Below, piece after piece: positions 26,782 to 35,932 of a DNA stretch of 36,130 bases; within the stretch, counting starts at the first letter, position 1, and each line of letters starts with the position of its first letter. The notes below the pieces were generated by a model. It had not been told where the DNA came from. It made no database searches and worked only from the letters and a program-made list of their open reading frames with translations. A program made the translations under genes and the position numbers. The stretch comes from an uncultured Mollicutes bacterium (GTDB taxonomy: Bacteria > Bacillota_I > Bacilli_A > Acholeplasmatales > Anaeroplasmataceae), in assembly GCA_947177025.1 (NCBI GenBank), contig CAMWSQ010000004.1, positions 1 to 36,130 of the forward strand, in the 5' to 3' direction.

Positions 26782-27813
26782 ATGCAAAAAAAAGGATTAC
26801 TTTTTATATTTATTCTTCTGATTACTATGACCTTATGTTCTTGTTTAACTACAATTCACCCCAACATGGTGGAATATTCCAAGGAAGAAGTCTTAGAAAT
26901 AGCCAAAGAAAAATATCACATTAAATCCTTCATATTTGATGAGAATAAATTAACTGAAAGTCAAATATCTAGAGAGGATTTATCAAACTCAAACTTTAAG
27001 ATCGTTAATCCAGACAATTTGGATGTTTGTTTTTCTTCTTTTGCAGGAAAAAATGGAGGGCATGATATTCAAGGGATGTATATGTTCTTTGTTGCCTATT
27101 ATGCATTAGGAATGAATGAAAATGATGAGGCCAAATTCATTTTTTATAATGTAAATTTAGATAAAGATGCTGAAATTATAGATACAATAGGATGTAGTGA
27201 TTATCCTTATGATGTTCTACCAAATGAAATTCCAACAAAAATCAAAACACTGTTTCAAACAATTCATTATGATACGCTGCGATTAGAATTGTACGATAAA
27301 TTTCAATCCTTTTATATGGATGAATTGAATTATACAAAGGAACATTTGTCTATTCAATATGGAAAGGATAAATACATAGAATTTTATAAAGAGGATGGAG
27401 CACTTGTCTATGATTATTACAAATATAGTTCGAGCATAGAGGATTGGATTTTATACTATTCTTCTTCTAAAAAATATGGAATACTCTATTACCAATATGG
27501 AGTAGAGTATTCCTCTCTATTTGATATTTCCTTTTCCGTAGAAAAATATTCTAATGGTTTAGATCTTTTAGAAGCTCAGGTTCAATTAAAAGAAGAAAGC
27601 ATTCCAGGAGAAATTCTCTATTCTTCTTTTGTAACTAGAATAACCTATAAAGTGCTTCCCAATTCTGAAATTATAGAGCACACCAATACCATTTCAAGCA
27701 ACGAAAAAACTTTAAATCATTCCCTTTTAATAAATAAACTAGAAGGAATTGACCATCAAAATACCACAAAGGTATACCTTTCAGATTATTACATCTTCTA
27801 TTTAGTTTCGTGA
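26782..27813 (+). CDS. Uncharacterised lipoprotein
   Basis: Signal peptide with lipobox (MQKKGLLFIFILLITMTLCSC); AGAGGTGA SD 6-7 nt before ATG 26782. No family recognised. Confidence 0.8.
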   Translation: MQKKGLLFIFILLITMTLCSCLTTIHPNMVEYSKEEVLEIAKEKYHIKSFIFDENKLTESQISREDLSNSNFKIVNPDNLDVCFSSFAGKNGGHDIQGMYMFFVAYYALGMNENDEAKFIFYNVNLDKDAEIIDTIGCSDYPYDVLPNEIPTKIKTLFQTIHYDTLRLELYDKFQSFYMDELNYTKEHLSIQYGKDKYIEFYKEDGALVYDYYKYSSSIEDWILYYSSSKKYGILYYQYGVEYSSLFDISFSVEKYSNGLDLLEAQVQLKEESIPGEILYSSFVTRITYKVLPNSEIIEHTNTISSNEKTLNHSLLINKLEGIDHQNTTKVYLSDYYIFYLVS

Positions 27814-28383
27814 TTCTTCTGATGTTACAAGCTGAATATCCTTAAACTTTTTAATATACTGTTTTACACGCTTCATTTCTTCGCTTCGTTCAATTAAGGT
27901 AATGTTTGCAGATTCCCATACGAGAAGCGTTCCACTAATATTAATAATATCAAAAATGATTTGTGGCCATTCAAGCCGACTCAAAAAATAACTTGCAAGA
28001 AGCATAACAATACCTCCAAAAAGTAAGGAGATTCCTGTAATATGCTTCTTTTTTCTTTCTAATGCAATACTATATATCTTAAGCATAATATTTTCTTTGA
28101 TGATTCTTTCTACTTCCTCAGCTTGATAATCTTCTAAGTCCTTAATATGAATCAATACTGAAATCCTATATTTTCTTGGTACTAGTTCTAAAACCTCATC
28201 TATTTTTTCAAATAAAATCTCATTGAGCTTTTCTACCTTGTCATTTCCTATACTTTGATCCACTAGCATAGAAAACGTGTCATAGTAAAGATCAACTGTT
28301 AAAAGATCTCCATCAATTTTAAAATATTTTTCTAAAATGCTTTTGGAAAAGCTTTCTGCCTTATGATTGGATAAAGACTTCAT
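27802..28383 (-). CDS. Uncharacterised protein with two predicted TM helices
   Basis: 193-aa ORF with AGGAGG SD; hydrophobic segments GISLLFGGIVMLLASYFL and IIFDIINISGTLLVW. Confidence 0.75.
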   Translation of the reverse strand: MKSLSNHKAESFSKSILEKYFKIDGDLLTVDLYYDTFSMLVDQSIGNDKVEKLNEILFEKIDEVLELVPRKYRISVLIHIKDLEDYQAEEVERIIKENIMLKIYSIALERKKKHITGISLLFGGIVMLLASYFLSRLEWPQIIFDIINISGTLLVWESANITLIERSEEMKRVKQYIKKFKDIQLVTSEESRN

Positions 28384-28408
28384 TTTATCCCTCCTTATTA
28401 TAAATAAA

Positions 28409-29530
28409 TTAAAGGATTGTATCGCAATGTTCTTCTATTTGATATTCCTTAAAATATCGGTTTTCTAAAGGAATCCAAGTATTCATAAAATCGTCGTACT
28501 GAGTTGGATTACGGTGCTGGATTCTTTTTTGTTGAATTGAATCTTCTATCTTTTTAAAGATGGCGTATTGATAATACTTGCCTAGACTTGGATGTAAGGA
28601 ATAGCTTCCTTCGATAATCCATACTTTTTTAGATTCAAGAGTCTCCTCTGAAGAAAACTCTTGGAATGCACAGTTAAATTTTTTATAAACTACCGAATCA
28701 TGGATATGGTCTAGTACTTCTGTCTTTATCCGAACAAAGTCCATATGAGACCCTGGAATATCTAAAAAATGTTCTGGTCTTTTGTTTTTTGGTAAATAAA
28801 AGTCATCCATATGCACGAGATTGGCATCTAGTTTTTTGGCTAATTCTTCAGCCAATGTAGTTTTACCTGAGCCACTCATCCCATCAATAGCAATAATAAA
28901 GCATCCTTCACCTTTGGTACTTTGTTCCTGTAACTGTTGAATGAGCTTCTTTGAGTTCGGTTGTATCTTAAACTCCATAAAGTTCTGTAAGAGGTTCGCA
29001 CGAGATAAGCAATATATGATTGCAGGTATCAAAAATAGCTGTAATAGAATTCCTGGCCAGGCTGTTAGAAATGCCCCAGATAGAAATGCCGTCCAAGTGA
29101 ACGAATTGTTTGGAAACAACCCACAAATCGCTCTTGAAACGCCCCATATACAGCGACCGAATATCATAGCAGCAATAAGAGTAATATAAATATTTGCAAC
29201 ATCTGGAATCCTTGTATAACTATGTAAAATACGATAAAGTAAACCACTGATGAATCCATAAACAGCAAGCTCAAACATCATACCGATACCAATCGGATAC
29301 AATACAGGCATTCCAAAAATAAAGAATCTTGTTAAGGGAAGTAGGAATCCAATCATGGCTCCATACCAAGGTCCTAACACAAATCCTGCAATAAGGACAG
29401 GAATATGCATTGGGCATAGCATATTTCCAAATTCAGGGATTTGTCCTGTAATAAAAGGCATAAGCCATCCAATTGCCATAAACATAGCAGATAGACATAG
29501 CTTATTGATTTGAAACCTTCTTTTACTCAT
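28409..29530 (-). CDS. ECF transporter S-component-like membrane domain fused to a uridine-kinase-like P-loop kinase domain
   Basis: N-terminal ~190 aa hydrophobic, MHIPVLIAGFVLGPWYGAMIGFLLPLTRFFIFGMP (ECF S-like); C-terminal IAIDGMSGSGKTTLAEELAKKLDANLVHMDDFYLP, WIIEGSYSLHP (uridine kinase-like). Confidence 0.8.
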   Translation of the reverse strand: MSKRRFQINKLCLSAMFMAIGWLMPFITGQIPEFGNMLCPMHIPVLIAGFVLGPWYGAMIGFLLPLTRFFIFGMPVLYPIGIGMMFELAVYGFISGLLYRILHSYTRIPDVANIYITLIAAMIFGRCIWGVSRAICGLFPNNSFTWTAFLSGAFLTAWPGILLQLFLIPAIIYCLSRANLLQNFMEFKIQPNSKKLIQQLQEQSTKGEGCFIIAIDGMSGSGKTTLAEELAKKLDANLVHMDDFYLPKNKRPEHFLDIPGSHMDFVRIKTEVLDHIHDSVVYKKFNCAFQEFSSEETLESKKVWIIEGSYSLHPSLGKYYQYAIFKKIEDSIQQKRIQHRNPTQYDDFMNTWIPLENRYFKEYQIEEHCDTIL

Positions 29531-29532
29531 AC

Positions 29533-30411
29533 TTAATCAATACAAATGAGTTCATATTCTCTAGAACCAAAGCCTAATTCTGCAGAGGCTTCTAGAGTAT
29601 GGATTCCATGCTGACGCTCTACACGAGCTACAAAATGATCTCTGCCCTTGTCCTTAGAGCTGTATACCATATCAATACAAGCCTGATCAATAGCGATTGG
29701 ATCTAAAGAAATCATCATACCTATATCCTTCATACAAGGGTCTTCTGCAACTGCACAGCAATCACAGTCAACAGATAGATTGACAAGCATATTGATAAAA
29801 ACCATATTCCCTTTAAAATAGTCAACTACAGATTTAGCTGCATCTGCCATAGATTCTAAAAAATGATCCTGTTCTGCGATGTTTTCCCAAAGAATGTTTT
29901 GATCTGTGATTTTTCCTGCAGAATGGATGTATGCCTTACCTGCACTTGATGCACAGCCAATAGATAATTGCTTGATTGCTCCACCAAAGCCACCCATTGG
30001 ATGTCCTTTAAAATGAGATAATACAAGCATAGAATCATACTTCTGGATTCCAGCACCTAAAATGTTCTTTTGGATTCTTTTACCGTGTGGGATTTCTAGT
30101 TCTAGATCCTCTTTATCATCCATAATATCTACTCTGAAATATTTTGTCCAGCCATGATGCTGCAGCAATTCCAAATGCTTAGGTGTTGTGTTTCTAGCAC
30201 CCTCATAGGCTGTATTGCATTCTACAACTGTTCCTTGGACTAGGTCGATAATAGGACGAACAAATTCTGGTTTCACAAAATTTTGATTGCCTTTTTCTCC
30301 AGAATGTAGCTTAACAGCAACATTGCCCTTTAAGGTTACTCCTAAGACTTCATATAATTTTAATATTCCCTCTGCATCTGTACGATGTGTAAAATAAACT
30401 TTTGATTTCAT
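29533..30411 (-). CDS. DUF362 domain-containing protein
   Basis: VAVKLHSGEKGNQNFVKPEFVRPII, VLSHFKGHPMGGFGGAIKQLSIGCASSAGK, VDCDCCAVAEDPCMKDIGMMISLDPIAIDQACIDMV. AGGAGGA SD. Confidence 0.85.
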   Translation of the reverse strand: MKSKVYFTHRTDAEGILKLYEVLGVTLKGNVAVKLHSGEKGNQNFVKPEFVRPIIDLVQGTVVECNTAYEGARNTTPKHLELLQHHGWTKYFRVDIMDDKEDLELEIPHGKRIQKNILGAGIQKYDSMLVLSHFKGHPMGGFGGAIKQLSIGCASSAGKAYIHSAGKITDQNILWENIAEQDHFLESMADAAKSVVDYFKGNMVFINMLVNLSVDCDCCAVAEDPCMKDIGMMISLDPIAIDQACIDMVYSSKDKGRDHFVARVERQHGIHTLEASAELGFGSREYELICID

Positions 30412-30470
30412 ACTTATCCTCCTAATGATATAGATTTATTTTAACATATTTTTTGAAATACGAAAAGAGA

Positions 30471-30509
30471 AAAATCCTATTTAGATTTTTTAGATCTTTA
30501 TAGGATTTT
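30471..30509 (-). terminator. Probable terminator of the EF-G-like gene
   Basis: AAAATCCTAT/ATAGGATTTT stem just downstream of the stop; T-rich minus-strand tail. Confidence 0.6.
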
Positions 30510-30516
30510 ATTCTAT

Positions 30517-32556
30517 TTATGCAGTTTCCTTTAATATTTTTTCTTGGATATGATTTGGTGCTTCCTCATAGCTAGAGAATTCCTGATAAAAATATCCACT
30601 GCCCTGTGTCATCGATTTCAAATCATTGACATATTCTAGTACTTCTCTTTCAGGAACTAAGGCTGTAATCTTTTGATCCTTTACAGAATTGATTTCCATA
30701 CCTGTGATTCTACCTCTTCTAGAGTTCAAATCAGATAGAATCGTACCAACATCATCACTATGTACTGTAACAACAATCTTTAGAATTGGCTCTAAGATTA
30801 CTGGCTTACAATTCATATAAGCTTCCTTAAATGCTAAAATGGATGCCATCTTGAAGGATAGTTCATTTGAATCTACCGCATGATATTTTCCATCCTTTAA
30901 GCAGGCATGCACACCAATGACTGGGAAGCCCGCCAATAAGCCCTTTTCACAAGCCTCATAAAATCCTTTTTCGACTGCTGGGAAATAGTTTTTAGGAACA
31001 GTACCACCAAATACTTCTTCTGTAAATTGGTTTTCCTTAGCAGGAGAAAAATCCATTTCTACAACTCCATAAAAGCCTGAACCGCCACTTTGCTTGATGT
31101 ATCTACCTGTTCCGTGAGCTGAGGCTTTAATGGTTTCTCTATATACAACCTTATACTCATTTAATGTAACCTCTAGCTTGTAGGAATTCTTCATTCTTTC
31201 TAGAATATAGGTTAAATGACCAACTCCCAAAGTTCCTAATAAAAGTTGATTTGTTTCAATATTTCTTCTCACTTCAAGGGATTTATCCTCTAACATCATC
31301 TTAGCTAAAACAGAACCAATTTTATCTACATCATTCTTACTCTTTGCTTCTAGGGCTTTAAAGTACACTGCCCCAGGGAAATCAATTGCTGGATACTGAA
31401 TGAAATGCTTTGGAGAACATAGAGTCATAGAGGTTTCTAGACCTTCTACCTTATTGATAACACCAATATCTCCTGCAGTAAGCTTCCTTACAGCGGTTTG
31501 CTTATTCCCACAAAGCTTAAATAGCTGTCCAATGGAGATTGTCTTCTTTGTATTGGCAATTAAGACCTCATCTCCTGCAGTAAGAACTCCTGAATTGATT
31601 TTAAAGATACTTGTTGTTCCTGAATAGGAATCTACATAAGTTTTGAATACAAAGGCAGAAAATGGCTCTTCCTCTAAAGTTTTTCTTACGACAGGCTGAT
31701 TTTTTTCATCCAAGCCTTCAATAGGATTTAGATCTGATGGGTTTGGTAAATAATCTATAAGCATTTTCAAAGTGGTATGAATTCCGATATTTTTTGTTGC
31801 ACAACCGACAAGTACTGGAATTAACTCACCTGCCAAAACACCGGAACGCAAGCCTGTTTGAATTTCTTCATTGGTTAATGCTTCTCCCATAAAGAATTTA
31901 TCTAAAAGCTCTTCTGATGTTTGGGCAACTGCTTCAACCATCATATTGTGTAGTTCAAAAACCTTTAATTTTTTATCATCATAAATTTCTGCATCCTCAC
32001 AGGTTTGTCCATTATATTTTCTAGCCTTCAAGGTTACAACATTCACGAAGCCATCAAAATTATCGTTATGTCCCATTGGATAACAGAATGGAATAGCATT
32101 CTTTCCTAGCTTTTCTCTGATTTCTGTTAACACATTTTCAAAAACCACATTGTCCTTATCCATTTTATTTACAAATAAAATTGTAGGAATGTTTTTCTTT
32201 CTTAAAAGATTCCAATGCTTTACAGTTTCTACCTCTACTCCACTAGAAGCATCCATCACTAGGACAGCTCCCTTAACTACATTTGTTGCAGAGATAGCTT
32301 CTCCTATAAAATCATCATTTCCTGGAACATCAATTAAATTGATTGTACAGTCTTCTGTTTCTACAGGAACAATAGACAACCGAACAGAGCCCAGACGATT
32401 TTGTTCTTCTAAAAGATAATCACTAATCGTGTTTTTTCTTTCTATGCTTCCTTTTGGACGATTTAATGCTGTAGAGTATAATGCCTCAACAAAGGTTGTT
32501 TTCCCACTTCCCTGATGGCCTAATACTGCAACATTTCGAATTGTTTTTTCACTCAT
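30517..32556 (-). CDS. Elongation factor G-like translational GTPase
   Basis: VAVLGHQGSGKTTFVEAL (G1), NLIDVPGNDDF (G3), LFVNKMDKDN (G4), C-terminal EF-G domains IV/V (GVHACLKDGKYHAVDSNELSFKMAS, LEPILKIVVTV). Start placed at MSEKTIRN. Confidence 0.88.
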   Translation of the reverse strand: MSEKTIRNVAVLGHQGSGKTTFVEALYSTALNRPKGSIERKNTISDYLLEEQNRLGSVRLSIVPVETEDCTINLIDVPGNDDFIGEAISATNVVKGAVLVMDASSGVEVETVKHWNLLRKKNIPTILFVNKMDKDNVVFENVLTEIREKLGKNAIPFCYPMGHNDNFDGFVNVVTLKARKYNGQTCEDAEIYDDKKLKVFELHNMMVEAVAQTSEELLDKFFMGEALTNEEIQTGLRSGVLAGELIPVLVGCATKNIGIHTTLKMLIDYLPNPSDLNPIEGLDEKNQPVVRKTLEEEPFSAFVFKTYVDSYSGTTSIFKINSGVLTAGDEVLIANTKKTISIGQLFKLCGNKQTAVRKLTAGDIGVINKVEGLETSMTLCSPKHFIQYPAIDFPGAVYFKALEAKSKNDVDKIGSVLAKMMLEDKSLEVRRNIETNQLLLGTLGVGHLTYILERMKNSYKLEVTLNEYKVVYRETIKASAHGTGRYIKQSGGSGFYGVVEMDFSPAKENQFTEEVFGGTVPKNYFPAVEKGFYEACEKGLLAGFPVIGVHACLKDGKYHAVDSNELSFKMASILAFKEAYMNCKPVILEPILKIVVTVHSDDVGTILSDLNSRRGRITGMEINSVKDQKITALVPEREVLEYVNDLKSMTQGSGYFYQEFSSYEEAPNHIQEKILKETA

Positions 32557-32646
32557 GCTTCTCATTTCCTTTCAATTGTAAACGCTTTCTTTTATATCAT
32601 TATAACATAAATAGAGTAGAAAGAAAAGAAAAAATTCAAACAATGG

Positions 32647-32675
32647 AAAAAGCCTACCTTATAGGTAAGCTTTTT
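32647..32675 (-). terminator. Probable terminator downstream of parC
   Basis: AAAAAGCCTACCT/AGGTAAGCTTTTT stem with one mismatch, 3-nt loop. Confidence 0.65.
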
Positions 32676-32683
32676 GAATTAAA

Positions 32684-35600
32684 CTAGTGATAAAAATCTA
32701 CTCTGCGAAAAGAAGGTTGTTCTTCCTCCTCATCTTCACTTTCATCAATTTGACGAATTGGATCCTTCTCACGAATAAATAAAGAAGATTTCGTTTCTTT
32801 TACAATATATTTATTTCCTTCTGTGATTTTTACTTCCTTTGGAGGCGCTACATGTGGAAGTTCTTCTTCCTCCTCATCATGCTCCTCAAAGGCATAATCA
32901 TCTTCTTCTAAAGCAGGTTGATCTTCATATTCAAATAAATCCTTCGGATCTTCTACTTCCTCTTCAAAAGACTCTTCAGAAGGAAGTTCCTGGATTGGCT
33001 CCTCTTGTGGCTGTTCCTCTACAGGAGGAAGATCAAAGATTTCCTGATATTCTTCATCTGAAGGTAAATCTTCTTCATTTGAAGCATCCTCAAAAGATGG
33101 TGTTGCTTCCTCAGAGTTCGGAAGGTCTAAGAGATCCTCTTGTTCTTCTTCTGCAGAAACTGGTATCTCATTTTCAATAGGAGAGGAAGATTGTTCTTCT
33201 TGAATAGGAATGTTAAAAATATCCTGATATTTCTCCTGAACAGGAGGAGTTTTCTCCTTTACTGGAGGTATAGAATCTTCTTCAAGCTTGGAACTAAATA
33301 AATCCAATGGCTCTTTCTTTGTTTCATTTTCCAAAATCTTTGTTAATTCATCTAAGATATTGTCCTGTTTTTTAGAAGAAACTAAAGGTTTTTCCTCCTC
33401 TGCACCATCATCTAAATTGAATAATGTAGGACGGACTTCAATCAAGTAATCTCCTGATACAACATCATCTGGCTTATTTGGTTTTGGTAACCATAGTGCT
33501 TCTGGCTGAACCAAATCATCTATTTGAATGCTTCTGCCAGTATCAGAAACGTTATATTTTAAGCTTCGAGCTTCAATTTGGTCATTTCCATTTAGATAGC
33601 GGATATCCACCATAACATTCTCTTTAAATTGATTTGGTGTCATCTTAGCTGCATCAACCAAATAAATTGGATTTGTTTTTACAGGCTTTATCACAGTAGA
33701 TCCAGCACGGGCTCTACGAGTTAATACAATATCTGTAATACGCATTCTTTTTAAAGTATAGCGAGTAGTTAACAATAAGAAATCATCTTCCTTATTGGCA
33801 TAGAATGCAGATACAACTACATCCTTTGGCCTTAAATTGATTGCTTTCACACCACCAGCATTACATCCATATAAGGAAATCTCATTTGCTCTAAAACGAA
33901 GTCCTTCACAATTTTTAGTAAATACTAAAATTTCAAGTGGATTATCAATAATATCTGCAGATACAAGAACATCATCACCACTCAACTTCATTGCACGAAC
34001 TGGCTTTGTGTAACGATTAATGTTGAATTCAGATAAAAGTGTCTGCTTCATAGCACCCTTTGCAGTACATAGTAAAACTGTATCCCCAGAATCAAATTTT
34101 GAAATAGCAAAACAAGAAATGAGTTTTTCCTTAGGTGCAATTGCTACTACACTATTGATAAATGTTCCAACATCTTTAAATTTGCATTCTGCAATCTTGT
34201 GAACAGGTAAATAGATGAAATTTCCTAAAGTAGTGAATAAAATCAATGTATCTAATGTAGAAACTTCCTTTAAGAACAAGACAGAATCATTTTCCTTCAG
34301 GCCATTGGTTTTGGCAGCATTGAAGGCTTTGATAGAGGCACGCTTCATATATCCATCACGAGAAATAGAAACCATAACCTGTTCTTTAGAAATTAAATCT
34401 GTTTCATCATACTTGATTGTTGTAGAAGCTTCCTTGTCAATTACAGTCTTTCTTTCTACTGTAACAGCTTTACCTACCTCAGTTAATTCCTTGATGATAA
34501 CCTTAATTAATTCACGTTCAGAGCTTAAAATCTTTTCATATAAATCAATATTCTCATGAAGTTCTTTATCTTCTTCCATCAAAATCGTAATATCCTGATT
34601 AGATAGCTTATACAATTGCATCATTACGATAGCTTCTGCTTGTTCTTCTGTGAAGCCAAACTTTTGAATTAAATTCTGCTTAGAATCTGCCTTATTTTTA
34701 CTTGCACGGATAGTCTTGATAACCTCATCTAATACAGAAATCATCTTAACTAAGCCTTCTACAATATGAAGTCTCTTTCTTGCTTTAATCAAGTCAAAGT
34801 TGGTACGATTTGTTACAACCTCTTTATAATGATTGATGTAGGCTTCTAAAATAGGAAGAACACCCAAACGCATTGGTCTACGATCACATATGGAAACCAT
34901 ATTATAATTCACAGATACCTGTAAATCCGTATTTTTAAACAAATATGCCATAATTGCAGAAATGTTTGCATTCTTCTTTAAATCAATGGCAATTCTAAGT
35001 CCTTCACGACCTGACTCATCACGAACCTCAGCAACATCTGGAATCTTTCCATCCATACGAAGCTGTTCAATTTTTTCTACAGTCTTAGATTTGATTGTAT
35101 CATATGGGATTTCTGTTATGACAACACGCTTCCCACCATTAGGCATATCTTCTAATATATATTTAGAACGAACAATAACTGCACCAGCACCCGTTAAAAA
35201 GGCCTCACGAATACCTTCTGTTCCAAGAATGATACCCCCTGTAGGAAAATCTGGTCCTGGCATAATTTCCAACAACTCATCTAAGGATAAGTTCGGATTT
35301 TGAAGCTTTGCAATAGTAGCGTTAATTACTTCATTAAAGTTATGTGTAGGTATGTAGGTCGCATAACCTGAGGAAATACCCATACAACCATTTACAAGTA
35401 AATTTGGAAATTTTGCTGGTAATACAGTAGGTTCAACCTCTTCTTCATCAAAGTTTGGAATGAAAGGTACTGTGTTTTTATCAATATCCCTTAATAAAAA
35501 TTCTGCATTCTTGCTCATACGAGCTTCGGTATAACGCATTGCAGCTGGACCATCACCATCCATACTACCATTGTTACCATGCATATCAATTAAGGTAACA

Positions 35601-35923
35601 CCCATTTTCCAATTTTGGCTCATACGTACTAATGCTTCATAAATAGAGGAGTCGCCATGAGGATGGTATTTACCCATAACCTCACCTGTAATACGAGCTG
35701 ACTTTTTATATGGAGCATTTGCTGTGATTTTCAGCTCATTCATTGCGTATAAGATACGTCTTTGAACTGGCTTTAATCCATCACGAATATCAGGAATTGC
35801 ACGTTCTTGGATGATATATTTAGAATATCTACCAAAACGGTCCCCAACAACTTCTTCTAGTCTAGATTCCTGGAAGGTTTCTGCTAGAAATATGTCTAAT
35901 TTATCTTTTATATTCTTAGCCAT
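32684..35923 (-). CDS. parC: DNA topoisomerase IV subunit A with long acidic C-terminal extension
   Basis: YSKYIIQERAIPDIRDGLKPVQRRILYAM, GKYHPHGDSSIYEALVRMSQNW, PAAMRYTEARMS. Downstream of parE; AGGAGGG SD. Final ~240 aa are low-complexity and acidic. Confidence 0.93.
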   Translation of the reverse strand: MAKNIKDKLDIFLAETFQESRLEEVVGDRFGRYSKYIIQERAIPDIRDGLKPVQRRILYAMNELKITANAPYKKSARITGEVMGKYHPHGDSSIYEALVRMSQNWKMGVTLIDMHGNNGSMDGDGPAAMRYTEARMSKNAEFLLRDIDKNTVPFIPNFDEEEVEPTVLPAKFPNLLVNGCMGISSGYATYIPTHNFNEVINATIAKLQNPNLSLDELLEIMPGPDFPTGGIILGTEGIREAFLTGAGAVIVRSKYILEDMPNGGKRVVITEIPYDTIKSKTVEKIEQLRMDGKIPDVAEVRDESGREGLRIAIDLKKNANISAIMAYLFKNTDLQVSVNYNMVSICDRRPMRLGVLPILEAYINHYKEVVTNRTNFDLIKARKRLHIVEGLVKMISVLDEVIKTIRASKNKADSKQNLIQKFGFTEEQAEAIVMMQLYKLSNQDITILMEEDKELHENIDLYEKILSSERELIKVIIKELTEVGKAVTVERKTVIDKEASTTIKYDETDLISKEQVMVSISRDGYMKRASIKAFNAAKTNGLKENDSVLFLKEVSTLDTLILFTTLGNFIYLPVHKIAECKFKDVGTFINSVVAIAPKEKLISCFAISKFDSGDTVLLCTAKGAMKQTLLSEFNINRYTKPVRAMKLSGDDVLVSADIIDNPLEILVFTKNCEGLRFRANEISLYGCNAGGVKAINLRPKDVVVSAFYANKEDDFLLLTTRYTLKRMRITDIVLTRRARAGSTVIKPVKTNPIYLVDAAKMTPNQFKENVMVDIRYLNGNDQIEARSLKYNVSDTGRSIQIDDLVQPEALWLPKPNKPDDVVSGDYLIEVRPTLFNLDDGAEEEKPLVSSKKQDNILDELTKILENETKKEPLDLFSSKLEEDSIPPVKEKTPPVQEKYQDIFNIPIQEEQSSSPIENEIPVSAEEEQEDLLDLPNSEEATPSFEDASNEEDLPSDEEYQEIFDLPPVEEQPQEEPIQELPSEESFEEEVEDPKDLFEYEDQPALEEDDYAFEEHDEEEEELPHVAPPKEVKITEGNKYIVKETKSSLFIREKDPIRQIDESEDEEEEQPSFRRVDFYH

Positions 35924-35932
35924 AATACCCTC

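Noticed and set aside
32839-33180. 113-aa plus-strand ORF rich in His/Leu/Pro
   Set aside because: Antisense to the low-complexity acidic tail of parC; composition mirrors the complementary repeats.
34215-35303. Plus-strand ORFs inside parC (114 aa and 113 aa)
   Set aside because: Fully antisense to a well-supported conserved gene; spurious open frames.
35650-35690. Possible fluoroquinolone-resistance change in the parC QRDR
   Set aside because: Motif reads HPHGDSSIYEALVR with the usual Ser and Glu at the key positions, so it is wild-type-like.
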